A stretch of 64,000 bases of DNA from Sequoia sempervirens (lineage: Eukaryota > Streptophyta > Pinopsida > Cupressales > Cupressaceae). The stretch lies in contig VDFB02252616.1 in the NCBI GenBank assembly GCA_007258455.2, positions 123,337,394 through 123,401,393 of the forward strand, in the 5' to 3' direction. Of this stretch, positions 1-11,183 are shown piece after piece. The notes under the pieces were generated by a model, which worked only from the letters and a program-made list of their open reading frames with translations, ran no database searches and was not told the DNA's origin. Numbering within the stretch: the first letter of the stretch is position 1; every line of letters starts with the position of its first letter. The position numbers and the translations under genes are program-made.

Positions 1-546
1 GAGCAAAGTGAAGTGTGAAAAGAAGGAAAGAAGTGCTAGAGGAAGAGCAAGTGTGTGAATAGTGATCTAATCATTCGATTGCAGAGCAGAGTGTGAAGAA
101 GTTTGAGCGAAGTGTGAAGGAGTGTTTTTGTAATTAACCGGAACTGTAATAAGGCTTTTGTAGAAGCTATTTTCTTAGTTCATACCCTGCAGATCTAATC
201 CAAATTGCTATAAGAAAGTGTGTATTCTTTGGGCAGTGAGCCCTCTTGTATTTAGTAGTGAGCTCTCGGCAATGTGCCTGAATGCATGTGCATTCCCATT
301 ATTCTTCATTATACTTTTAACAAGGTATAATATTGTTGACTGACATCCACCATGGTTTTTCCCCTAACAAGGTTTCCATGTAAAAAAAATATTGGTGTTC
401 TCTGTGTTTCTAATGTGCTAATTGCCTGTGGTTTATTGTTAATTCATCAGATCTGAGATTAAGTAAAGTTATGTTTGAAAAGTTTAAATATTCTATGACA
501 ACTAATTCACCCCCCCTCTCAGTTGTCTGTCCTTGTTTTGCCAACA
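1..546 (+). mobile_element. 3' part of a copia 3' LTR
   Basis: Matches 23376-23921, the last 546 bases of the copia 3' LTR described below. It ends in CCAACA, followed by GTTTC, the same 5-bp target duplication seen at the other copy. The rest of this LTR and its element would lie upstream of the window. Confidence 0.9.
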
Positions 547-2190
547 GTTTCAACCTTTAATGAGAGTTTAAATCCAAAAGAATTGATCAATTGGATCAAT
601 GATATGGAATAATTTTTCAAATTCGAGGAGATTGAAGATCCTCACCAAGTGAAGTTTGCAAAGACCAAGTTAAAGGGCCATGCTAGTATTTGGTGGGAAG
701 AGGTCCAACTAGAAAGGAGAGAAGGGAAGGATGTAATTTCTAAATGGGATAGAATGGTGTCAAAATTGAAGAAGAAATTTATTCTAGTTGATTACGAATT
801 AGAACTACTCAAGAAGATGCAAAATTTGAGACAAGGAACAAGGATGGTGAAGTAGTATATAGAAGAATTTCATAAGATCCTAATTAGAATAGGGTATTTT
901 GAAGCAAGCAAGGAGAAGGTAGCCCGTTACTTTAATGGGTTGAAGCTAAGCATACAAGAGGAATTGGAATTAGTACGAATATACACCATTGAGGATGCAT
1001 ATCAGTTGGTATTAAAGGTGGAAGAGAGATTGAATAGAAAATTTGAGCATAAGTAGAAAGGGAAGAGCAAAATTTATGAGTAGCAAAAAGGGGACGAGCA
1101 AGAAATTAGAGACATCATGGGCAAGGATGGTGAAAGAGCTGAAAGCTCAAACAAGTTTCATGAGTAGAATGAGAGAGGTAGAGGAATATTTGGATGAGGA
1201 CCAGGAAGAGGTTTCTGAGGAACCTATTTTCAATGTGGAGAAGAAGGGCATAGGGCCTTTGAGTGTCCTCAACATCAAGGAAAATAAAATAGGAGGCCTG
1301 ACGAAAATGCTTGAGTTGTCCATGTAGATGAAGATGCACAGTCCTCACATTTTGAAGAAGTTGAAGGAGGAGAAGCCTTGATGGATAGGTGAGCCTTGTT
1401 GCATGAAGACAATGAACCAATGCAAAGGAAGAGTTTCTTTAGAACGAAATGCAAATTTGAAGATAAAGTATGAAATGTGATTATTGATGATAGTAGTACT
1501 GATAATCTTGTTTCTGAAGAAATGGTGAATAAGTTGTAGCTAGAAAGAAGAAGGCACCCACACCCATACAAAATTGCTTGGTTGTAGGATGCCCGTAAGG
1601 TTTTGGTGCATGAACATTGCCTGGTAAGCTTTAAGATTGGTAACTACCATGAATTTTTTTTGTGTGATGTTATGCCTATGGATGTTTGTCACCTATTATT
1701 AGACAGACCTTGGCAATTCGACAGGAAAGCAATGCATGATGGGTATGCTAATACCTACTATTTCATGAAAGATGGAGTCAAGAATAAGTTGAAACCATTG
1801 AATAAAGGAGAAGAGAAAGTATGTAGTGATGCTAGGAAGTGCTTGATTAATGGAGATAAATAGTCAGTTATAAAGGATGAGGATGAAGATCAAGATTTTC
1901 TCATGCAGGTTCCATCTATGTTGATTGCATTCAAAAGGTGTAGACTAAAGGTTTTGGTGGATAAAGAAGAGGTAAAATCTGCTCTTTGTGAAAATGTCAT
2001 TACTGATTTGTGTGAGCATAATGAGATTAGTGCAGATGAAGGTATTATAGTAGTGAATACCTTGATGATTGAAAATACTGTAGTGGTCAATAAGGACAAA
2101 GGTGAGAAGGTACATGCTAGTTCAGTTGAGGACCTTCTAGTTGATGACCATCTATTGTAGGATGACTAGGAAGAATATTATGATTATATT
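547..2190 (+). pseudogene. Ty3/gypsy gag-protease remnant, copy 1 (begins inside gag)
   Basis: Reading through several stops gives a retrotransposon gag domain (HASIWWEEVQ near 680, then a region ending NRKFEHK near 1050). A CCHC-like knuckle follows near 1230 (FQCGEEGHRAFECP, first Cys replaced by Tyr). Next is an aspartic protease remnant: VIIDDSSTDNLVS near 1480, where family members usually have D-S-G, and LLDRPWQFDRKAMHDG near 1705. The frame is broken by TAG, TGA and TAA codons, many explicable as Gln or Trp codons hit by C-to-T or G-to-A. Reverse transcriptase, RNase H and integrase are absent downstream, so this is a gag-protease-only derivative. It is interrupted at 2191 by a foldback element and resumes at 2971. 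Confidence 0.85.
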
Positions 2191-2970
2191 AGGTATGTGC
2201 AGGATCATCATGGAAAAAATGGGCTCTTAAGTGGCAAAAATTTAGAAAAATTAGAATTAGGCAACTTGACATAAAATTTGAATAAGTTATCTATATTATT
2301 TCAAAAATATATAAGAATAGAATTTGTAGCAAATTGAATGTAGTTTCTAAGCTACCAGTTTATTTTTTTAAAAAGGAAATCTATTTGGTGAAAATTTGAA
2401 ACTTCAATGGAGTAGTACTTAAATTTCAGGGGAAAAATAAGAAGTAGGTGTCTTTCACCACCTAACCACAATAAAATGATAATATTTTTATAAGATTTTA
2501 GATGTAAGTAGAGGACTCATGTCGGATGTGATGCATATTTTTTGTAATTTTTTGCCAAGTAAATAATTAATTATGAATTTTTATTACAACTTTTAAAATA
2601 TAAAAATGTGTATAACCACCTTAACAAGTGGTCAAAACTTCATGAAATTCATTTCTTCTTTTTTAATCCTATAGTATGTGAATAGAATGTGACACATGTT
2701 TTCATTAAAAAATGTGATACCGCTTGAAAGTTGTAGATGTTTTCAATCAGCTATCAATCGGACTTTAGTTGTAATTCAAATAGAAAATGAATAATAATTA
2801 TTTATTAAATTCAAAGTAAAGCATAATTTATATTGGTGGAAAGCTGAGAATCTCCTTTAAAACCCTTTTTGTTTCATCTATTTTGGGTTAAAAAAATGTC
2901 GTTAGCCACGTACCCTACACATACCCATCATATCACCAATTTTTGGCCCATCATGATCCTGCACATACCC
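2191..2970. mobile_element. ~0.8 kb foldback/TIR element B inserted in the gypsy remnant, copy 1
   Basis: The left end AGGTATGTGCAGGATCAT recurs in inverted orientation at the right end (ATGATCCTGCACATACCC). TATT flanks the element on both sides (2187-2190 and 2971-2974), an apparent 4-bp target duplication. The interior is AT-rich with no coding signal, so it is non-autonomous. Bases 2215-2900 differ from the second copy by many single-base gains and losses, which looks like poor consensus quality. The termini resemble the GGGT...ACCC ends of two other TIR families in the window. Confidence 0.75.
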
Positions 2971-3414
2971 TATTATTAACATTGATAAGGATACAGATGA
3001 GAAGGAAAGTATGAGTACTTTGATTATGATCCTGACATTGAAATTGCAGTTGAGAATTACTTTCCAGAAGATATAGGAAAGGAGGAGTACAAGGAACAAA
3101 TGGAGAATGAAAATGAAATGATTGTTACAATAGTAATTGGGGAAAAGGTAATGCATAAGTTTCCTACAAGAGATAAAATTGAAGATTATAATTTTCCAAA
3201 ATTTCATAGTGTAGATTGGTGGGAAGTGAAATTTGTTAAAAGAGGACAAAAGAGAGGAAGAATGAAAGAAGGTCGGGACATTAAATTGCAGAAGAAAGTT
3301 CAGAAGGGTGTTTAGCATGATAAGGTGAATAGGTGGATCCAAGACAAGCTCAAAGTCTACAAATTTTTATGAGTTCAACTCATGAAATTTTTTTGAATTA
3401 CATTGGGTGTGTAA
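2971..3414 (+). pseudogene. Gypsy internal region between protease and 3' LTR, copy 1
   Basis: Resumes the gypsy interior after element B. Around 3030-3315 an open frame reads DPDIEIAVENYFPED and later a basic stretch (KRGQKRGRMKEGRDIKLQKK), ending shortly before the LTR. I do not recognise a domain here. It stands where RT and integrase would be expected, so either the pol core was deleted or the family never carried it. A weak purine-rich TTGGGTGTG just before 3415 may be the decayed polypurine tract. Confidence 0.6.
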
Positions 3415-4416
3415 TGTAGGAGCATCCAGGGCGAAGAGCAATCTTGCATCATCAATTTTTGTGTTTTTTTGTTGATCAGAGAAGGGCTGACATGGCCTAT
3501 CGACAAGACCATGAAATATTTGTAATACTTTCCTACATGTCCCAATGATTTATTGATGACAACATTGAGTGTATAGTTCGTAGTGTTCCATCATCGAGAC
3601 ATTGCTTTATTGGCGTGACATTTCCCCACGTCCTAGTGACATACCGACGGTGTTGGCAGGGATGGTTTACATCAACGTGAGGATCTCGTATTGGGGAAAC
3701 GAGGTCACCTATCCTACTGAGGGTCTGATGGTGGTTGTTGTCGGCAGGACCATTGCTTGTTGCCCGAACTTGGCCGGTAGTCTCCACGATGGCCCGACAA
3801 CTTGATAGTTCAGTAGTACTATTCGATGGGAGTATGCTTCATCAGTGGGAATCTATCTCAAGTCTCCTCGATGGTCTGATGCATCCTTCAGTGTGTGGAG
3901 TGTTCGTTGGTGAAAATTATTCATTTCAGTGAGATTTGATTTGGGGTTTCATCGACAGGGTAATGGTGGACTTGGTAGTGTATGCAGTACGATTCATGCA
4001 TCAGTCAATGGTGGTGGATGGAAACACCTGGAAGAATGAGACTAGATGAATTTCACATTGTTGTTGTGGAATCCATATCCATTGGTCAACTCGATGAGCT
4101 ATTGATAACAAGGTAACGACATTATGATCCTATGACATGAGAAGAGTTGAACACCAAGGCCGACCTAGAGAATAAGAATGATATATAAAGGTTGGACGAA
4201 GACAAGTGGGTGGCGAAGGTAGTATGAGGGTAGCTCACAGCATGATAGTGAAGCTTCAGGCTGAACCCAAATCTACCAATCGATAGATGCATGTATGAAG
4301 CTGCCCATGAGATGGTGTGTAACTTTGTAATGTCGGTCCAGTAATAAAGATCATTTTGTAGTGCAAATCTGGTTGTTTTATGCTGTTATAATTTGCAAGG
4401 GGAGTACCCTTCATCA
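3415..4416 (+). mobile_element. Gypsy 3' LTR, copy 1
   Basis: About 1002 bp, from TGTAGGAGCATCC to CCCTTCATCA (TG...CA ends). The right 290 bases match 16201-16491, where the same end is followed by a primer-binding site; this fixes the LTR end. A TATA-like GATATATAAAGG lies near 4179-4190, a plausible start region for R. Several short ORFs here are incidental. The left boundary rests on the TG start and could be off by a few bases. Confidence 0.8.
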
Positions 4417-5191
4417 AAATGGGTCTTAAGTGGTGACTTTTCTTTTGAAATCAAGAAACACTAACCTTGGATGAGAAATTGAGGATAGTTGCACTCAAAA
4501 TTTTAAGATGCAACGAAAACAAGGGTTGTAGTGCTCTAAGTCTACCTTCTAAAGTTCTATTAATTCTTTTTGAAAATGGTAGATATTACGGGGTTCAAAA
4601 AATGGAGCCATATAATTTGGTGTTGTTTTTGTCAAAAAAATATAACATAGCATCTCTTGTGGCTCCCTCAAAAGGTTAAATTTTTTTTGGTATTTTAAAA
4701 ATTGCTTCAGTGAGAAATTAGCTAACAACATGTAGTTTATGCCTGTTTTTTTTATATTTTTTTAATGAATATATGATTTTTTACTAATTTTCAAAGTGGA
4801 CACATCTTGAAAATAGAAATTTGGTCATGGTACCCCTATAAATTTTTAATGCTAATCGAAAATCAATTTTTTTGAATATGTGTAGAATGCAGTCTAGTTT
4901 ATAAAAATGTAATTTATTTGAAATTTTAATAAACAATTAAAAAATAAAGTAAAAAATACTAAACATTGGTTTTTGAAAAAAAACAAACACAAAAAACAAA
5001 AGAAATTAAACACGAAACCCTTAGCATAGTCAAAATGTGAAAAAAATTACATTGTTAAATAACTAAGAGAGAACCTAACATTACCCAGGTGTTTGATTTA
5101 CTCAACCTTGAAACACATACAAACTTGACAATTAGAATAAATGAGATTAAGTGAAATTTTATAGTATATGTAAAAATAAATCTTTAGACGT
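4417..5191. other. AT-rich spacer, unclassified (copy 1)
   Basis: No convincing coding, TIR or LTR signal. The start AAATGGGTCTTAAGTGG shares a short motif with the inner left end of element B (AATGGGCTCTTAAGTGG), which may hint at an old related insertion, but I found no matching inverted end. Confidence 0.4.
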
Positions 5192-6178
5192 GGGTGCTGC
5201 CACAATAGTGTGTCTCACTTTTGGGATGTGTTGATTTTTACCTGAAATCACTATTTTTAGAAAAACTAATGATTTAAGTCTTGAGAGACTCCATCTAAAG
5301 GGTTTTAATTGAAGAGGGATAGATAAGAACCCCTTAGATCAAACCCCCTTCGATAGAACCCCTCTAGTATTAAATCATGCCCACAATGGAATCTCCTTCT
5401 CACCTATCAAAATGCTAGGAAAAAACCACTTTTTCTTTACCTTTTGAGGGATTAAATAACGTCATTTAAAAATTATATTTTGCAATATTGTAGCCCTCGA
5501 AGCAAGCTTTCCAACAAGTATAGTATTGATATATTTTCATTTTATCATGTATTTAATTTTCATTTTTTACTAAACATAGGTTTTTCTTCGAACATCAAGC
5601 TCTTTGTTGTGCAGAGGTGGAAAAATAGTAAACCATTATAAAAAAAATTCAAAAATACCCATTCCCTAGATATTGGTTTCCTTGTTTCAACCAAAAATAA
5701 ATTGGATTTTGATATATACACAACAAGTTAGGTTGTATGACACACACGTATGTCCAAATTATAGTTATAGTGACTTCAAAAAAAAAAAATTTAAAAAAAA
5801 TGCAACAAAAAATAATGAAAAAATATCCTTTCCCTAGATATTGATGTTGAGAATCTATTTTTCAAAAATTATAATTCAATTTGTTATACAAAAAAAATTA
5901 TGTTGTACGACACAAAAGTTACTTTCTAAAAATGTTGTTTTCTATTTAAAACTAGTTATTAAAGGAGATGTTAAAATATTCATGATTTATTTCAAAAAAA
6001 ATGAAAAAAAAATATTTAGAATCTGCACACAAATTGCCACAGATCACTAGTTCACATCATCTTCAAATTCTTAACGGTTGAGCTGCTATAGGTCTTAGAA
6101 GATGAAGATTCAATTAAAAATATTGATGTAAATGTCCATCTTGGGAAAAAAGTGAGACATGGTATTGTGATTTCACCC
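5192..6178. mobile_element. ~1 kb TIR element family A, first insertion (copy 1)
   Basis: Termini are imperfect inverted repeats of ~35 bp: the left begins GGGTGCTGCCACAATAGTGT, and the reverse complement of the right begins GGGTGAAATCACAATACCAT; both continue TGTCTCACTTTT. Flanks are ACGT and ATGT, an imperfect 4-bp duplication. Length (987 bp) and internal sequence match the second family member at 13682-14665. No ORF of note, so it is non-autonomous. Confidence 0.8.
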
Positions 6179-6541
6179 ATGTTGGGAAGGCACTCCAACC
6201 TTTGGTTTGGAAATCCAAAGAAAATCCAAGCCAAAGGCTTGGGGATTCCCAAAGCAAGACATAATGTGAGCACAATATAATGCACTCACATTATGTCAGA
6301 GTTTTGACATAACGTGAGTACATTATAGCATGCTCATGTTATGTCTTGCCTTTCATTTTTCTTGTTTTTTTGTTTTGTCTTTCTTTATGTTTCTCAAAGA
6401 AAGGAATAATGTGAGTGTATTATAAAATTCTCATGCTATGTCTTGCTTAAAATTGTTTTTGTGCAAGTTTGTTAAATGTATGTTTGATGCATGCATGTTT
6501 GTAGGTTTGTGTGATTAAATATATCTGTATGAATGTATGCT
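6179..6541. other. AT-rich spacer with palindromic segments (copy 1)
   Basis: Contains hairpin-prone stretches around 6195-6245 (CCAAACC/TTTGG and CCAAGCC/GGCTTGG pairs). Between 6258 and 6450 there are repeats of the type GACATAATGTGAG paired with CTCACATTATGTC. No gene seen. Confidence 0.5.
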
Positions 6542-6696
6542 TGTATGTATGTATGTATGTATGTATGTATGTATGTATGTATGTATGTATGTATGCATGT
6601 ATGTATGTATGTATGTATGTGTGTATGTATGTGTGTGTGTATATGTGTATGTATTCTTCTATGTATGTATGTATGTATTCTTGTATGTATGTATGT
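6542..6696 (+). repeat. (GTAT)n microsatellite, copy 1
   Basis: About 150 bp of tetranucleotide repeat with a few GCAT, GTGT and TTCT interruptions. It produces two overlapping spurious ORFs rich in Met-Tyr-Val-Cys. Confidence 0.95.
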
Positions 6697-9191
6697 AAGG
6701 GTTTTGGGCTTAGGGTATATAAGGGTGAGGGTATAGGGTGTAGGGATGAGGGTTGAGGTTGTGGAGTTTAGGGTTTAAGGTATAGGGTTGATTATTGAGG
6801 GATTAGGGATTAAGTAATAGGTTGAGGGTATAGGGTATGGGTTGAAGTTTTACAGTTGAAGGATAATATTTAGCTCATTGAGTGTATAAGATTAAGGTAA
6901 AGGCATTAGGATTTATGGTTTATGGTATGGATTGAGGGTATAAGGCATAGGGTGAAGGGTTGAGAGTGTATGGTTTAGGGTTTAAGTATAGGGTTGAGGG
7001 ACAATATTCAAGGTTTAGGGTATAAGGGTGAGGTTATATAGGGTATAGGGATGAGGGTTGAGGTTGTAGGGTTTAGGGTTTAAGGTATATGGTTGATGAT
7101 TGAGGGATTAGGGCTTAAGTACAAGGTTGAGGGTATAAGGTTGAGGTTTTACAACTAATTGATAATGTTAAAGGTTGAGTGTATAAGGTATAGGGTTTGG
7201 GGTTTAAGGTTGAGGGTATAAGGTATAGCGAGGGTTGAGGGTTTTGAGGGTTTAGGGAATAAGTATAGGGTATAGGGTAGTTATTTGAGGGTTGAGGGAT
7301 AATATTTAGGGTTGAGTTTCTAAGGTTAAGTGTATAGTGTATAGGTCTATTAGGGTTTAAGATATTGGGTTGATGGATTAGGGCTTAATTATAGGTTCGA
7401 GGGTTGAGGCTATAGGGTGTAGGGATTAGTGTTTAAGGGTTGAGGGTTTAGGGTTTAAGAGTTGAGGGTTGATGGTTTAGGGTTTAGGGTTTAAGGGTCG
7501 AGGGTTGAGGGATTAGGGTTGAGGGTTGAGGTTTAGGGTTTAATGGATTAGGGTTGATGGTTGAGGGATTAGTGTTTAAGGGTTGAGGGATTATGGTTTA
7601 AGGTATTTAAGGGTTGAGGGTTTAGGGTAAAGTTAAGGTTGAGGGTTGAGGGTTGAGGGAGGGTTGAGGGATAGGGGTTAGGGTTGAGGGTTGAGGGTTA
7701 AGGGATAGGGAAGGTTTATTTAGGTTAATGTTAGGGGTAGGGTTTAGGGTTAAGGGTTGATGGGTATAGGGTTGAGGATTAGGGTTGAGGGTTGAGGGTT
7801 AAGAGTTCTGGCTGGAGTTGAGGAGTGTAATGTATAGGTGGGAGTTAAGAGTTTAGAGTCAAGGGTTTAAGAGGTTGTAGGTATGGGTTGAGGATTAGAG
7901 GGTTAAATGGTTGAGGGTTGAGGGATTAGGTTCAAGTTTGATGGTTTGGGGTTTAATGTTGGGGTTGTGAGGGGATTAGGATTGATGATCTAATGGTATA
8001 GGATAGAAGTTTATAGTTGAGGGTTGGGGTTGAGGCATTAAGGGTTTAGGTTTGAGGGTTTAGGGTTGAGGTTGAAGGATTAAGGGGTTTAAAATTATAG
8101 AAGTCGAGGATTAGGGATTTGAGATTTTTTCATGTATAGGGTGGAGGGTTGAGGGGTTTGGGTTCCATGGTTTAAGGTTTTAAGGGTTGAGGGTTTAATG
8201 TAAAGGGTTAAGGGTTGAGGGTTGAGGGTTGAGGGTACAGGGTTGAGGGATTAGGGTTGATGGTTTAATGTATAGGGTAGAGGGTTGAGGGTTGAGGGTA
8301 TAGGGATTAGGGTTTATGATTGAGGGTTTAATATATAGGGTAGAGGGTTTAGGGTTAAGGGTTGAGGGTATAGGGTTGATAGATTAGGGTTGAGGGATTA
8401 AGGATTTAAGGTATAGGGTCAAGGGGTTATGAATGAGGGTTTAATTTAGGGTTGAGGGTTTAAGGGTTTAAGGGTTTAAGGGTTGAGGTTATAGGGTTGA
8501 GGGATTAGGGTTGAGGGTTTAATGTATAGGGTAGAGGGTTGAGGGATTAAGGGTTTAAGGGTTGAGCATTTAAGGGTTGAGGGTTGAAGAATAAGGGTTT
8601 CAGAACTAATGTATAGGGTAGAGGATTTATAGTTGAGGGTTGAAAGTTGAGGAATTAAGGGTTTAAGGGTCGAGGGTTGAGGGATTAAGGGTTTAAGATA
8701 TAGGGTAGGGAGATTAGGGTTGTGGGTTTAAAGGTTTAAGGGTTGAGGGTTAAATGTATAGGGTATAGGGTTGAGGGTTTAAGGGTTTAAGGGTTGAGGG
8801 TTGAGGGTTGAAAGTTAAGGGTTTAAGGGTTGAGGGTTGAGGGTTTAGGGATAGGTATTAGGGTTTAGGGTTGAGGGATTAGGTTTTAAGGGTTGATGGT
8901 TTATGGTATAGGGATTAGGGTTGATTTTTTAGGGTATACGGATGAGGGTTGAGCTTGTAGGGTTTAGGGATGAGGGTTGAGGTTGTAGGGTATAGTGTTT
9001 AAGGTATAGGGTTTAGGATATAGGGTTAAGGGTTCAGGTTGTAGGGTTTAGGGTTCAAGGTATAGGGTTGAGGTTTGAGGCTGTAGGATATAGGGTATCG
9101 TGTTAATGTATAGGATATAGTGTTTACGATTTAGAATTTAAGGTATAAGGTATAAGGTTGAGGGTTAATATATAGGCTTGAGTGTATAGGG
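6697..9191 (+). repeat. Degenerate interstitial telomere-like array, copy 1 (~2.5 kb)
   Basis: Dense heptamers related to plant telomere repeat TTTAGGG: GGGTTTA, GGGTTGA, GGGTATA, GGGATTA and GGGTTTAAGGG combinations, all in one orientation. The array starts directly at the end of the microsatellite and ends abruptly near GTATAGGGAATTGTGG. It is ~1.55 kb shorter than copy 2; the missing part falls between about 7610 and 7815. Bases 7610-8170 show extra single-base indels relative to copy 2. Confidence 0.9.
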
Positions 9192-10239
9192 AATTGTGGT
9201 GAAACTTTATATCGCACACAAAATGAGACATGCATAGTACTTACAAGATGTCATAATTGCTTGAATAAAGGTCTCATAGATGTACCTCAACCCAACTCAC
9301 TATTGACAAATGATAAGTGTTAGAAAACCTTTACAAAATTCACTTTTTCAAAACACAAGCATGCTTTGAAAAAGTTGAAATTTGGTCGTTTAAAGAGAAA
9401 GCCAAAACAAAGTCATATTATAACATGAGTGCATTTTATATTTCTCTAAAAATGATAAAAAAAAGGTAGGACACCTATGATCTAGGCCCACATGCCTATT
9501 ATTCTCTTGCTTTTGTGTGTGTTCTGACAAAAAAATGCTTTTTCATGTTGTTGGGGAAAGCACATGCAATTTTTCCACATTCCACCAGATTTGTACTAGC
9601 CTTTTTTGGTTTTCCAACTTAGGAAGGAGGAAATAGCAAAGCTTTTACATAAAATTTGATTATATGAACTCAAAATTTTATGTTTTTAGTGTTGAAATGT
9701 TAATTATAATTGAATTATTATAATTTAGCATTATATATTGGTTAATTCTATAGTTTTTAGTAATTCTATTAAATTTATATAGAATTGAACATTGAAAAGG
9801 AAGCAAGTTCATGAAAATCTTAAATTGTTGAGGAGTTTGATGCAAGAAGAAAAATAAACTATGCATAATTGTGTAGTTTCTCTAATTGAATCTCTAATTT
9901 TAAGGTATGTCAAGTCTTTATTCATGTTCTTTACATTTTCCTTCATTCTCTTATGTTTCTTTATCACTTCTTATCATACATGCTTAATATAATACTTTGA
10001 TTTTGTTATCATGTTGATTTTGGGATTAGATTTTTCTAAGTATTCAAAATTATGAGTGCTCAACATACATAGCCTTAATCAAACACATTAGATTTTATTA
10101 ATATAATCAAATGCATCATATTAATCATAGATTTAACTTCATTAGGTCTTTCAAAACTACCATAGGGAAATCATAGATTCATTAGAATGGTCATAACTTC
10201 ATTATGGTAGTCCTAATGAATCTATGGTAGTCCTAATGA
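9192..10239. other. AT-rich spacer (copy 1)
   Basis: No supported gene. Contains long A/T runs near 9640-9790 and a small duplicated phrase, GGTAGTCCTAATGAATCTAT, occurring twice around 10205-10245. Confidence 0.4.
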
Positions 10240-11110
10240 ATCTATGAACTCAACATTCCTTCTAATTACAATATTTTTTGTGATAGGGTTATACAATTTT
10301 ATGCCTTGGATTCTTTAGTGTATTTTATGAAGATGCACTTTCTTCTTCTATCATCCAATTTATGCATTCTTTCCTTTGTCACAATTGCATATTCCATGTA
10401 TCTTATAAAATTTGAAGTGCTTTAGCCTCCATTTGCATTTTTTCCATGCTTCTTGTGAAATCATGTCACACACGACATTTGTGGGACATCTATTTGGAAA
10501 CTATACTACTATTGCAACAACTCCACATTAATATTCATTTGGAATCCCCTTAACCTTCAACATATTTCTTGCAATATCCATGATGGTCCTATTCTTTGTC
10601 TTTGCTACAATATATTTTTGTTAAGTGTCACTAGTTGTAAACTCTCTATTAATGCTTCATTCTTGCAAAAAATTAGAAATTATTTGGAGGATTACTCACC
10701 TCTTCTATCTACTCTAACATGAACCTAAAGATTTTCTATATTCCTTCTCAACTAGGGTCGTGAATTCTTTGAACTTATTAAAATTTTCAGATTTATGCTT
10801 CAATAAGTATACCCATGCATTTTAGCTATAGTCATAAATTAAGGTCATGTATGATATTGATTTTTGTTTAGGGTGAGAGTTTTCTTGGGGTCACACAAGT
10901 TTAAATGCATCAACTCCAATGCTACTTTTTTTCTTCTAGCCTTTTCGGACTAGTAGTCCAACACTTAAGAAATTATGTTTTATGTGTAGAGCATAATATT
11001 ATTGTTTGAAGTGAAATCATCAACTCATCTATTGTCATCCTAAAGAGTTATTTAACATCTTCTATTGCAATGACTATTGGGTCAAATATTATAGGATATT
11101 CTTAACATTC
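10240..11110 (-). pseudogene. Ty1/copia integrase fragment, reverse strand, copy 1
   Basis: The reverse complement reads, with frameshifts, as a copia integrase core: LELMHLNLCDPKKT...LNKNQYHT near 10850-10930, a HKSEALEKFKEF-like stretch near 10770, a DRRGEYSS-like stretch near 10690, a MDIARNMLK-like stretch near 10570, then NRCPTNVVCDMISQEAW near 10470 and an ESKAYKLYNP-like segment near 10300. The order is that of integrase running into the start of the RT region. LTRs, gag and the RT core are not seen, so this is an internal fragment. It points opposite to the other elements nearby. Confidence 0.65.
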
Positions 11111-11183
11111 ACCTTCTCTTCTATAGCTTCATCATTAATCCTTGACTAATATATTAAGGTGGTAAGCATTTTGAAATTCTAAA

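Noticed and set aside
1115..1571. Minus-strand ORFs opposite the gypsy gag-protease (also 24490-24946)
   Set aside because: Shadows of the decayed plus-strand gag-protease frame; no domain character of their own.
3533..3932. Overlapping ORFs on both strands at 3533-3932 (also 26931-27330)
   Set aside because: They lie inside the gypsy LTR and show no protein features.
6511..6756. ORFs encoding Met-Tyr-Val-Cys repeats (also at 29909-30154)
   Set aside because: They are translations of the (GTAT)n microsatellite, open in several frames because the repeat lacks stops.
6697..9191. True telomere or chromosome end
   Set aside because: Repeats are degenerate, mixed with other heptamers and flanked on both sides by transposon sequence; it is interstitial.
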